The position numbers were made by a program, and so were the translations under genes. From positions 1-46,691 of the forward strand of contig CACZWL010000015.1 in assembly GCA_902784865.1 (NCBI GenBank): a stretch of 46,691 bases of DNA, given 5' to 3'. Each line of letters begins with the position of its first letter. Positions within the stretch are counted from its first letter, which is position 1. A model generated the notes under the pieces. That model made no database searches. It was not told the DNA's origin and was given only the letters and a program-made list of their open reading frames with translations. Positions 1 to 10,625 of the stretch are shown here, one piece after another. The stretch is from an uncultured Bacteroidota bacterium. GTDB lineage: Bacteria > Bacteroidota > Bacteroidia > Bacteroidales > P3.

Positions 1-386
1 CATCTTCTCACTGCCTCCTCTCGCTCTTTTACACTGTGTCTTTTTCTCATAATAAAACCCCGAAAGTTTTTTGTCCAACTTTCGGGGTTCATTACAAAAT
101 CGCCCGTTTTTTATTTCCTGTCTATCAATGGATTAAAGGCACCCTCTTCTTCCCTTCTTCGTCATTGGTAAGGAGGTGGCAGGCAACGAAAGGTGAGAAG
201 CAAAAACATGACGGTTCTGGGGGTATGAAGAGCATAGGCTTCAGGGAGAAAATCGCAACGAACTTATCAGCAAAATTCGGGTCAAAAAAATACCTTAATT
301 CGATAGTTTTATTATCGGATCAAGTCTCATTTAAAAATTTTTCTCGCACATTTACAGGAACTTAAACCATTCTAGTAAAAAAATAT
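1..386. other. Non-coding stretch left of the first operon
   Basis: I see no convincing gene here. An open frame of about 109 codons starts at 36, but it runs through a perfect hairpin (56-89), has no promoter or family resemblance, and has an unconvincing composition. The window begins with CAT, so a leftward gene could start exactly at the edge, but nothing supports this. Confidence 0.5.
56..89. terminator. Perfect 12-bp hairpin, probable terminator
   Basis: Arms AACCCCGAAAGT (56-67) and ACTTTCGGGGTT (78-89) pair perfectly around a 10-nt loop. On the minus strand the stem is followed by a T-rich run; on the plus strand it is not. No flanking gene is visible, so its direction is uncertain. 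Confidence 0.45.
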
Positions 387-416
387 TTTGTAGCTTGTTT
401 TTTTTTACTACTTTTG
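387..416 (+). promoter_or_regulatory. Promoter of the 4-hydroxybutyrate operon
   Basis: TTTG at 387-390, an 18-nt spacer, then TACTTTTG (TAnnTTTG) at 409-416 match the Bacteroidota primary sigma-factor consensus. The start point is expected near 423. This gives a leader of about 450 nt that contains the cobalamin riboswitch. Confidence 0.65.
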
Positions 417-465
417 CCGCCGAAATCGAAAAGAGAGTGCCTTGACCTAATGCCAAGTAAACACT

Positions 466-645
466 ACAGCAGCGAGGTGCGTCCTGCCTGCACGTCAGGC
501 AGGACGATAATAGGGAACCATGTGAGATTCATGGACTGTCGCGCAACTGTGAACTCCCGCCACCAGCCTAGGGCTCAACGTCATTGGGAACCCGCTTCCC
601 GAGAAGGCACCCACGGCGAAGGGAGAAGTCAGGAGACCTGCCCGC
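466..645 (+). promoter_or_regulatory. Cobalamin (B12) riboswitch aptamer
   Basis: The conserved blocks appear in the correct order. AGCGAGGTGC is at 471-480, followed by a perfect 10-bp hairpin arm (481-490 with 496-505). TAATAGGGAA is around 508-517, a CCAT/ATGG stem encloses GTGAGATT, and GCGCAACTGT is at 541-550. A GAGAAGGC arm is at 601-608, and the B12 box AGTCAGGAGACCTGCC ends at 642. These are the signatures of the adenosylcobalamin aptamer family. Binding normally lowers expression of the downstream gene. Here that gene is abfD, whose enzyme does not use B12. Confidence 0.9.
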
Positions 646-871
646 TTGCTTGCAGACAAATCTTTCGCGTCAAAAGAGTTTGTCCACGCACGGAACCCCA
701 GTGGAAGGCACCAAACAGCCACCACTGAACTCCCCAGACTAGCCATGTCTTTCCCCTCCCTAATGCGTTGGAACTCAACGGCGAGAAACCGAAACCTGTT
801 CCGACGCACAACAAAAGAAGAAATAAAATTGATAAATTTATATAAACATTAAATTAAAAACTCAAAAAAGT
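646..871 (+). promoter_or_regulatory. Riboswitch expression platform / long leader
   Basis: These 226 nt separate the aptamer from the first start codon. Two stems can be drawn: GACAAA/TTTGTC with inner pairing (655-684), and a 10-bp stem GCGTTGGAAC / GTTCCGACGC (765-774 with 798-807, one wobble pair). Neither is followed by a U-tract, so a simple intrinsic terminator is not evident. Control may act on translation or through a mechanism I cannot infer. The last 65 nt are A-rich, as is usual before Bacteroidota start codons. Confidence 0.45.
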
Positions 872-2317
872 ATGATGACAAAAGAACAATACATTGAAAG
901 CCTTCGCAAGATGAAGCTTAACGTGTGGTACATGGGCGAGAAAATCGAGAACCCCGTGGACCACCCGATGATCCGTCCCTCGCTGAACTCGGTGGCCATG
1001 ACCTACGAGCTGGCCGAGCAGCCTGAGTATCAAGAAGTGATGACCGCCGTGAGCAACCTCACCGGCAAGCGCATCAACCGCTTCTGCCACCTCCACCAGA
1101 GCACCGAGGACCTCATCAACAAAGTGAAAATGCAGCGCCTCTGCGGACAGAAGACGGCCGCCTGCTTCCAGCGTTGCGTGGGCATGGATGCTTTCAACGC
1201 CATCTACAGCACCACCTACGAAATCGACCAGAAGCACGGCACAGAGTACCACAAGCGCTTCACGGAATACCTTAAATACGTACAGGACAACGACCTGACC
1301 ATCGACGGCGCCATGACCGACCCGAAGGGCGACCGCAGCCAGGGCCCCAGCGGCCAGAAGGACCCCGACCTCTACCTCCACATCGTCGAAGTGCGCCCCG
1401 ACGGCATCGTGGTCCGCGGCGCCAAGGCGCACCAGACCGGCGCCGTCAACAGCCACGAGCACCTCATCATGCCCACCGTGGCCATGAAGGAGGAGGACAA
1501 AGACTATGCCGTCAGCTTCGCCATCGCCAGCGACGCCCCCGGCATCACCATGATCTACGGCCGCCAGAGCTGCGACACCCGTAAGATGGAGCAATACCAC
1601 GACATCGACCTCGGCAACCGCCAGTTCGGCGGCCACGAGGCGCTGGTCATCTTCGACGACGTCTTCATCCCCAACGAGCGCGTCTTCATGTGCAAAGAGT
1701 ACGACTTCGCAGGCATGATGGTCGAACGCTTCGCCGGCTACCACCGCCAGAGCTACGGCGGCTGCAAGGTGGGCGTGGGCGACGTGCTCATCGGCGCCGC
1801 CGCACTGGCCGCCGACTTCAACGGTGTGCCCAAAGCCAGCCACATCAAGGACAAGCTCATCGAGATGATGCACCTCAACGAGACGCTCTACTCCTGCGGC
1901 ATCGCCTGCTCGTGCGAAGGCAAGCAGATGGCTGCCGGCAACTACCAGATCGACCTGCTGCTGGCCAACGTCTGCAAGCAGAACGTCACCCGCCTGCCCT
2001 ACGAAATCGCCCGCCTGGCCGAAGACATCGCCGGTGGCCTCATGGTCACCATGCCCAGCGAAGCCGACCTGCGCAACAAGGAAATCGGCCACTACGTGGA
2101 GAAATACCTCGCCGGCGCCCCCGGCGTCAGCACCGAGGACCGCATGCGCATCCTGCGCCTGATCGAGAACCTCACCCTCGGCACCGCCGCCGTCGGCTAC
2201 CGCACCGAAAGCATGCACGGCGCCGGCTCGCCCCAGGCCCAGCGCGTCATGATCGCCCGCCAAGGCGACCTCGAGAGCAAGAAGAAACTGGCCAAGAACA
2301 TTGCGAATATCAAATAG
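872..2317 (+). CDS. abfD: 4-hydroxybutyryl-CoA dehydratase / vinylacetyl-CoA delta-isomerase
   Basis: The 481-residue product converts 4-hydroxybutyryl-CoA to crotonyl-CoA in the cytoplasm by a radical mechanism using FAD and a [4Fe-4S] cluster. The cluster ligands known from the Clostridium aminobutyricum enzyme are all in place: Cys98, Cys102, His291 and Cys298, the last two in the motif YHRQSYGGC. Length and whole-protein character match the family. Two ATG codons stand side by side at 872 and 875; the first is used here and either could be the true start. It is the first gene after the cobalamin riboswitch and is separated by only 3 nt from the CoA-transferase gene, so the two are cotranscribed. 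The enzyme is oxygen-sensitive, which suits an anaerobe. G+C is high, especially at third codon positions. Confidence 0.95.
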   Translation: MMTKEQYIESLRKMKLNVWYMGEKIENPVDHPMIRPSLNSVAMTYELAEQPEYQEVMTAVSNLTGKRINRFCHLHQSTEDLINKVKMQRLCGQKTAACFQRCVGMDAFNAIYSTTYEIDQKHGTEYHKRFTEYLKYVQDNDLTIDGAMTDPKGDRSQGPSGQKDPDLYLHIVEVRPDGIVVRGAKAHQTGAVNSHEHLIMPTVAMKEEDKDYAVSFAIASDAPGITMIYGRQSCDTRKMEQYHDIDLGNRQFGGHEALVIFDDVFIPNERVFMCKEYDFAGMMVERFAGYHRQSYGGCKVGVGDVLIGAAALAADFNGVPKASHIKDKLIEMMHLNETLYSCGIACSCEGKQMAAGNYQIDLLLANVCKQNVTRLPYEIARLAEDIAGGLMVTMPSEADLRNKEIGHYVEKYLAGAPGVSTEDRMRILRLIENLTLGTAAVGYRTESMHGAGSPQAQRVMIARQGDLESKKKLAKNIANIK

Positions 2318-2320
2318 ACA

Positions 2321-3616
2321 ATGGACTGGAGAACCGAATATAAAAACCGAATGACCACGGCCGAAAAGGCCATCAAGAGCATCAAGGACGGCGACACGGT
2401 CGTCATGTCCGAGTGCGCCGGGGTGCCCCGCACCCTGGTCAAAACCCTGGCCGAGCACCACGCCGACTACCGGGGCGTGAGCATCTACCACATGCTCACC
2501 CTGGGCGAGGGCGAGTGCTTCGCGCCTGAATGCAGCGAAAACTTTTGTCATCTTACCAACTTCCTTGGGGCCAACTCCAGACAACACGTCTGGAGTGGCC
2601 ATGGGGAGTTCTTCCCGGCCTACTTCAAGGACATCCCCGGGATGCTCGGCAAAGAGATAAGCTGCGACGTGGCCATCGTCACCGTCACCGAACCCGACGC
2701 CTTCGGCTACTGCTCCGTGGGCCTCTCGTGCGACTACGCCATGGCCGCCATCAAAAAGGCCCGCATCGTCATCGCCGAGATGAACGACCAGTTGCCCTAC
2801 ACCGCCGGCGGCACCCTGGTGCACGTCAGCGAACTGACTCACATCGTCCCCGTCAACTACCAGCCACCCACCCTGCAGCCCGCCAAGATAGGCGACGTGG
2901 AAATGGCCATCGGCCGCCACTGCGCCTCGCTCATCAACGACGGCGACACCCTGCAGCTCGGCATCGGCGCCATCCCCGACGCTGTGCTGGCTCAGCTGGG
3001 CGACAAGCGCGACCTCGGCATCCACACCGAGATGTTCTCCGACGGCGTGGTAGACCTGGTGGAACGCGGCGTCATCAACGGCGAAAAGAAAACCCTCCAC
3101 AAGGGCAAGCTCGTCGCCACCTTCCTCATGGGCACGCAGAAGCTCTACGACTTCGTGGACCACAACCCCATGGTGGCACTCTACGGCGTGGACTACGTCA
3201 ACGACCCCACCGTCATAGCCAAGAACGACAACATGGTGGCCATCAACTCGTGCATCGAGGTAGACCTCATGGGCCAGGTGGCCAGCGAGAGCATGGGCGC
3301 CAAGCAGTTCAGCGGCACCGGCGGCCAGGTGGACTACGTGCGCGGAGCCTCGATGAGCAAGGGCGGCCGCAGCATCATGGCCATGCCCTCGACGGCTGCC
3401 AAAGGCACGGTGAGCCGCATCGTGGCCACCCTGAAACCCGGCACCGCCGTCACCACCCCGCGCAACGACGTCGACTACGTCGTCACCGAATACGGCATCG
3501 CACACCTGCGCGGCCTCTCGCTGCCCAAACGCGCCGAGGCCCTCATCGCCATCGCTCACCCCGACTTCCGACAGCAGCTGCGCGAAGATTACGAAAAAGC
3601 ATACAAAAACATCTAA
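2321..3616 (+). CDS. abfT: 4-hydroxybutyrate CoA-transferase (acetyl-CoA hydrolase/transferase family)
   Basis: The 431-residue product moves CoA from acetyl-CoA or butyryl-CoA to 4-hydroxybutyrate, supplying the substrate of AbfD. Family features seen include the glycine-rich LGIGAIP (about 213-219) and TEMFSDG with Glu237, which aligns with the catalytic Glu238 of the C. aminobutyricum transferase. A C-terminal VTEYGIAHLRG motif is typical of the family. The gene follows abfD by 3 nt and precedes the dehydrogenase gene by 5 nt, so it lies in one tight operon. Substrate choice between 4-hydroxybutyrate and other short acids cannot be settled from sequence alone. The gene neighbourhood strongly favours 4-hydroxybutyrate. 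Confidence 0.93.
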   Translation: MDWRTEYKNRMTTAEKAIKSIKDGDTVVMSECAGVPRTLVKTLAEHHADYRGVSIYHMLTLGEGECFAPECSENFCHLTNFLGANSRQHVWSGHGEFFPAYFKDIPGMLGKEISCDVAIVTVTEPDAFGYCSVGLSCDYAMAAIKKARIVIAEMNDQLPYTAGGTLVHVSELTHIVPVNYQPPTLQPAKIGDVEMAIGRHCASLINDGDTLQLGIGAIPDAVLAQLGDKRDLGIHTEMFSDGVVDLVERGVINGEKKTLHKGKLVATFLMGTQKLYDFVDHNPMVALYGVDYVNDPTVIAKNDNMVAINSCIEVDLMGQVASESMGAKQFSGTGGQVDYVRGASMSKGGRSIMAMPSTAAKGTVSRIVATLKPGTAVTTPRNDVDYVVTEYGIAHLRGLSLPKRAEALIAIAHPDFRQQLREDYEKAYKNI

Positions 3617-3621
3617 CAGCC

Positions 3622-4737
3622 ATGTTCACAGTTAAAAGCAACATACACCAATTCGACACCTTTGCGCAGTTTGCCAAAGAGTTCCAACTGGGCAAAGGCG
3701 ACCTGGTCATCACACAGAGCTTCATCCACGAGCCCTACATCAAGCCGCTGGGCCTGGAGTGCCACTTCGTGATGCAGGAGCAATACGGCGCCGGCGAGCC
3801 GAGCGACGAGATGATTCAGCGCATGATGGACGACCTGCGCACGGCGCACTACGACCGCGTGGTGGCCGTGGGCGGCGGCACGGTGATCGACATCTCGAAG
3901 CTCTTCGCCCTGGGGTGCCTCGACAACGTCACCGACGCCTTCGAGCGCAAGATACCCATCGTCAAGCAGAAGCGCCTCGTCATCGTGCCCACCACCTGCG
4001 GCACCGGCAGCGAGGTGACCAACATCAGCATCGCCGAGCTGAAGCAGAAGCACACCAAACTGGGCCTGGCCGACAACGCCATCCTGGCCGACGACGCTGT
4101 GCTCGTGCCCGAGCTGCTGAAGACCCTCCCCTTCAAGCCCTACGCCTTCAGCGCCATCGACGCCCTGATCCACGCCACCGAGAGCTACCTCTCGCCCAAG
4201 GCCACGCCCTTCTCGCGCATGTTCTCCGAGGAGGCCATCCGCCTCATCCTGCCCATTTTTGCGGGCATCGCCAGCGAAGGTCCCGACTACCGCCTAGCCC
4301 ACCTGGAGGCCATGCTCCGCGCCAGCACCTACGCCGGCATCGCCTTCGGAAACGCAGGCTGCGCGGCCGTCCACGCACTCTCCTATCCCCTCGGCGGCAA
4401 CTACCACGTGCCTCACGGCGAAAGCAACTACCAGTTCTTCACCCACATCCTCAACCTCTACGCACGGCGCAACCCCACGGGCGACATCACGAAGCTCAAC
4501 GCCCTCTACGCCAGCCTCCTCGGCTGCAGCGACGAGCCGAAGGCCCTCTACGAAGAGGTGGACCGCGTCCTCTCCTCGATGGTGGAGAAAAAGCACCTGC
4601 GCGAGTACGGCATGCAGGAGGCTGAGTGCGAGCTGTTTGCCGACAGCGTGCTCGAGAAACAGCAGCGCCTGCTGGGCAACAACTACGTGCCGCTGAGCCG
4701 CGAGGAAATCGTCGAAGTATACCGGCAACTGTACTGA
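3622..4737 (+). CDS. 4hbD: NAD-dependent 4-hydroxybutyrate dehydrogenase (iron-type alcohol dehydrogenase)
   Basis: The 371-residue product reduces succinate semialdehyde to 4-hydroxybutyrate. The nucleotide-binding GGGTVID is at about residues 84-90. The metal ligands of group III alcohol dehydrogenases are all present: Asp180, His184 (DALIH), His251 (VHALSYPLGG) and His265 (HVPHGE), with the usual 14-residue spacing between the last two histidines. The frame is open much further upstream, inside abfT, but the start at 3622 lies 5 nt after the abfT stop and gives exactly the expected family length. It is cotranscribed with abfD and abfT. A 140-nt gap with an 11-bp triplicated repeat separates it from sucD. 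Confidence 0.94.
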   Translation: MFTVKSNIHQFDTFAQFAKEFQLGKGDLVITQSFIHEPYIKPLGLECHFVMQEQYGAGEPSDEMIQRMMDDLRTAHYDRVVAVGGGTVIDISKLFALGCLDNVTDAFERKIPIVKQKRLVIVPTTCGTGSEVTNISIAELKQKHTKLGLADNAILADDAVLVPELLKTLPFKPYAFSAIDALIHATESYLSPKATPFSRMFSEEAIRLILPIFAGIASEGPDYRLAHLEAMLRASTYAGIAFGNAGCAAVHALSYPLGGNYHVPHGESNYQFFTHILNLYARRNPTGDITKLNALYASLLGCSDEPKALYEEVDRVLSSMVEKKHLREYGMQEAECELFADSVLEKQQRLLGNNYVPLSREEIVEVYRQLY

Positions 4738-4773
4738 CACCTGGTAGGTGTCTGGTAGGTATCTGGTAGGTGA
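4736..4773 (+). repeat. Three tandem 11-bp repeats with overlapping hairpin
   Basis: CTGGTAGGTGT, CTGGTAGGTAT and CTGGTAGGTGA stand head to tail at 4741-4773. The first copy also forms the perfect stem GACACCT/AGGTGTC (4736-4752) around a GGT loop, overlapping the 4hbD stop. It may be a protein-binding array or an RNA processing site; no function is known to me. The rest of the gap (to 4877) is AT-rich, with only a weak promoter-like TATTTTCG at 4803-4810. Confidence 0.7.
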
Positions 4774-4877
4774 ATACTTCGACTCTTTCGCATATTTTCC
4801 CCTATTTTCGCACCACTTTGAAACAAAAGCCACAAATATAAAGAGAAACAGAAAATTAACATAAAAACAACAACACA

Positions 4878-6236
4878 ATGACCGAGATAGAACAAATGAT
4901 AGCCAAGGCCCGCCAGGCGCAGGCCACCTATGTGAACCACTTCGACCAGGACGACGTCGACATGGCGGTGAAAATCACCACCCGCACCATCTACGACCAC
5001 GCCGAAGAGCTGGCCAAGCTGGCCGTCGAGGAGACCCAGATGGGCGTCTACGAAGACAAAGTGGCCAAGAACCGCAACAAGTCGAAGGGCGTCTACTGGG
5101 ACCTCAAGGGCAAGAAGTCGATGGGCATCCTGAGCATCGACGAGCGCACGGGCCTCATCGAGATAGCCAAGCCCATCGGCGCCGTCGCCGGCGTCACCCC
5201 CATGACCAACCCCATCGTCACCCCGATGTCGAAGATAGCCTTCGCCCTGAAGAGCCGCAACGCCATCATCATCGCCCCCCACCCCAAGGCCAAGAAGTGC
5301 TCCTCGCTGGCAGTGAAGTACATCGTCGAGGCGCTGAAGGCCATCGACGTGCCCGAAGGCATGGTGCAGATCATCGAAGAGCCGTCGCTCGACAAGACGC
5401 AGGAGCTCATGGCCCGCTGCGACGTGACGGTGGCCACGGGCGGCATGCCCATGGTGAAGAGTGCCTACAGCAGCGGCAAGCCCAGCTACGGCGTCGGCGC
5501 CGGCAACGTGCAGGTCATCGTCGACCGCAACATCGACTACGACCTGGCCACGCAGAAAATCATCACCGGCCGCTCATTCGACAACGGCATCATCTGCTCC
5601 GGCGAGCAGAGCTGCATCTACCCGCAGGAGTGCCGCGAGGCCGTGATAGAGGGCTTCAAGAAAGCCAAAGCCTACGTCTGCACGAAAGAGGAGCGCGAGA
5701 AGGTCGTCGCCGCCATCTTCGAGGACGGCCACACGGCCCGCGACGTCGTCGGACAGTCGGCCGCCAAGATTGCCGCCAAGGCCGGCATCACCATCCCCGA
5801 AGGCACCAAGGTCATCGTCCTCGAGAGCAACGGCGGCTTCGGCATCGACGACCCCATCAGCAAAGAGAAGATGTGCCCCGTGCTGGCCATGTTCCCCTAC
5901 CAGTACTTCGACCAGGCCATCGACATCGCCCAGACCAACCTCAACAACGAGGGCAACGGCCACACCGCCGGTCTGCACTCCAACAGCCAGGCCAACATCA
6001 TCAAGGCCGGCTCGGAGCTCAGCGTGTCGCGTCTGATCGTCAACGCTCCCTGCGCCACCACCGCCGGCGGCAGCATCCAGAACGGATTGCCCGTCACCAA
6101 CACCCTCGGCTGCGGCTCGTGGGGCAACAACTCCATCAGCGAGAACTTCACCTTCAAGCACCTGCTCAACATCACCCGCGTCGCACCACTGCAGACCCGC
6201 ATGCAGGTTCCCACCGACGAGGAGATCTGGAAGTAA
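4878..6236 (+). CDS. sucD: CoA-acylating succinate-semialdehyde dehydrogenase
   Basis: The 452-residue product reduces succinyl-CoA to succinate semialdehyde with release of CoA. It is the entry step of the pathway whose later enzymes are encoded just upstream. It belongs to the aldehyde dehydrogenase superfamily. The catalytic cysteine is Cys240 in NGIICSGEQS, close to the position known in the P. gingivalis and Clostridium enzymes, and VGAGNVQVIVD precedes it. No N-terminal extension is present. The 140-nt upstream gap holds a triplicated repeat, so sucD could be read through from 4hbD, started separately, or both. A strong terminator follows at 6295. Together the four genes make succinyl-CoA to crotonyl-CoA complete; the reduction to butyryl-CoA must be encoded elsewhere. 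Confidence 0.94.
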   Translation: MTEIEQMIAKARQAQATYVNHFDQDDVDMAVKITTRTIYDHAEELAKLAVEETQMGVYEDKVAKNRNKSKGVYWDLKGKKSMGILSIDERTGLIEIAKPIGAVAGVTPMTNPIVTPMSKIAFALKSRNAIIIAPHPKAKKCSSLAVKYIVEALKAIDVPEGMVQIIEEPSLDKTQELMARCDVTVATGGMPMVKSAYSSGKPSYGVGAGNVQVIVDRNIDYDLATQKIITGRSFDNGIICSGEQSCIYPQECREAVIEGFKKAKAYVCTKEEREKVVAAIFEDGHTARDVVGQSAAKIAAKAGITIPEGTKVIVLESNGGFGIDDPISKEKMCPVLAMFPYQYFDQAIDIAQTNLNNEGNGHTAGLHSNSQANIIKAGSELSVSRLIVNAPCATTAGGSIQNGLPVTNTLGCGSWGNNSISENFTFKHLLNITRVAPLQTRMQVPTDEEIWK

Positions 6237-6294
6237 CCACCCCTCAGAAACCCTCTGATTTTTTTGACATAAGTCTGCTGTAAGCGACAGAAAC

Positions 6295-6325
6295 GAAGAC
6301 ACCGCCTACTGAGGGCGGTGTCTTC
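6295..6325. terminator. Bidirectional terminator between sucD and secA
   Basis: Perfect 12-bp stem GAAGACACCGCC (6295-6306) / GGCGGTGTCTTC (6314-6325) with a 7-nt loop, placed between the convergent ends of sucD and secA. Runs of T on either side are short. Confidence 0.7.
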
Positions 6326-6342
6326 ATTATGCGGACCGATGG

Positions 6343-9657
<3,315 letters not shown>

Positions 9658-9723
9658 AGTATATATCTCTTATTATATTATCATTCAATATATTGTACCG
9701 AAATCGCAAAGAAATCGGGCGTA

Positions 9724-9755
9724 CAAAGGTACAACTTTTTTGCCACACGGACAAA
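9724..9755 (-). promoter_or_regulatory. secA promoter
   Basis: Read on the minus strand: TTTG (9755-9752), a 20-nt spacer, then TACCTTTG (9731-9724). This fits the Bacteroidota consensus and predicts a leader of about 60 nt before the secA start codon. Confidence 0.75.
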
Positions 9756-9858
9756 AGAAAATTGCACCCCGCACGAAAAACGCAATGCAAAAAGCGTGCC
9801 AAACCACCCACCACCAACTGCCCGCCGCCTGCTAAACTGTAGGTATCAACTAGGGCTG

Positions 9859-9891
9859 TTCTTCGTCTGTGCTTCGTCTGTTCTTCGGTCG
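9859..9891. repeat. Three imperfect 11-bp tandem repeats
   Basis: TTCTTCGTCTG, TGCTTCGTCTG and TTCTTCGGTCG stand head to tail, 20 nt beyond the vapD stop. Unit length and copy number match the unrelated repeat at 4741-4773. Confidence 0.6.
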
Positions 9892-9910
9892 CCTTGGCTT
9901 GCGCCCGCGG

Positions 9911-10192
9911 CTAATTGCCTTTGATCAAGTCTGTAAAGTTCGACCAGTCTTCCACCTTGTAGCCGCGTATGTCACGAACCGACTGCCGGAACCAGTCGAT
10001 TTTCTTCAAATCCATGATGGCCCTGACAAGATTTGTCATATCTCCCGACGAGGTGAGGTAGGTGCTTCCTTGTATCCACTCGAATCCGTCGCGCAACAAC
10101 AACTGTTTGACTTCGTAATAGGCATTGTTGTACAACTCGCCATAGTGAACCTTCAATTCGCTAATCGACAAATCAAAACTAATGGCATACAT
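9911..10192 (-). CDS. vapD: VapD-family endoribonuclease (Cas2-like fold)
   Basis: The 93-residue protein starts [14 protein letters not shown] and contains [21 protein letters not shown] and the C-terminal [16 protein letters not shown]. These are the conserved blocks of the virulence-associated protein D family. VapD proteins are small ferredoxin-fold ribonucleases related to Cas2, and in Haemophilus VapD acts as the toxin of a toxin-antitoxin pair. The conserved Asp in AISFD corresponds to the catalytic position of the family. The gene follows a small gene by 3 nt, so both are on one transcript. That partner may be its antitoxin, but it does not resemble VapX or other antitoxins that I know. 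No cas genes or CRISPR array lie nearby. Confidence 0.88.
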   Translation of the reverse strand: MYAISFDLSISELKVHYGELYNNAYYEVKQLLLRDGFEWIQGSTYLTSSGDMTNLVRAIMDLKKIDWFRQSVRDIRGYKVEDWSNFTDLIKGN

Positions 10193-10195
10193 GGT

Positions 10196-10375
10196 TCAGC
10201 AGCAGGGTTTGAACCGGTCTATCGGACCGAAGAAGATTATGCCATCGGCCGTTTGCGCTGCAACGACCACACCGACGAAAGAATTGTTCTCCACGTCGAT
10301 TATCTTTCCGCCAATCCACTCCTGACGGTTCGTCAGATCGGGCGAAATCATCACATTGTCACCTTTTTTCATCAT
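10196..10375 (-). CDS. Small protein upstream of vapD, possible antitoxin or partner
   Basis: The 59-residue product begins MMKKGDNVMISPDL and is predicted to be mostly beta strands of SH3-like character, with EWIGGKIIDVENNSFVG and FFGPIDRFKP. The frame is open up to an ATG at 10492, but a TATCTTTG promoter element at 10401-10408 lies inside that extension. The ATG at 10375 (or its neighbour at 10372) is therefore preferred. I do not recognise a named family. Its position just ahead of the VapD ribonuclease makes an antitoxin or accessory role plausible but unproven. Confidence 0.6.
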   Translation of the reverse strand: MMKKGDNVMISPDLTNRQEWIGGKIIDVENNSFVGVVVAAQTADGIIFFGPIDRFKPCC

Positions 10376-10400
10376 AGGCAAACCGAATTGTTTCCGACTG

Positions 10401-10408
10401 CAAAGATA
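10401..10408 (-). promoter_or_regulatory. Promoter -7 element of the vapD operon
   Basis: TATCTTTG on the minus strand, 26 nt before the ATG at 10375. No good TTTG is seen at the expected upstream distance. The element argues against the longer reading of the small gene. Confidence 0.45.
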
Positions 10409-10568
10409 CGAACTTTTTTCGACATGGAAGCCATTTTTTTGAAAAAAAAATCTCACCGCCGGCCAACCCGGAGCACCTTCAGCCTTGTCCAATCGCTTCT
10501 TTCTTAAAATAACATGTTGTTTTTTGTTGTTCCTGTTGTTTTTTTTGTAATTTCTTGTCTTCTAATAC

Positions 10569-10596
10569 AAAAAAAGGAGGCGCACATAGCGCCTCC
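10569..10596 (-). terminator. Terminator of the repeat-protein gene
   Basis: On the minus strand GGAGGCGC / GCGCCTCC (10596-10589 with 10583-10576, 5-nt loop) is followed by seven T. It lies 30 nt after the stop codon at 10626. Confidence 0.85.
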
Positions 10597-10625
10597 CAAA
10601 GGTTGTCTGTGTTGTCGTAAGAAAA

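Larger units (their letters stand above)
9658..9910. other. Intergenic region between secA and vapD
   Basis: It holds the secA promoter and a triplicated 11-bp repeat (9859-9891). I see no gene. Confidence 0.6.

Noticed and set aside
36-365. A 109-codon frame at the left edge
   Set aside because: It crosses a perfect terminator-like hairpin, shows no family features and lacks a promoter.
854-3559. A 901-codon open frame on the minus strand across abfD/abfT
   Set aside because: Antisense to two clearly identified enzymes. Its Val-, Gly-, Asp-, His-rich composition is that of the reverse reading of GC-rich codons.
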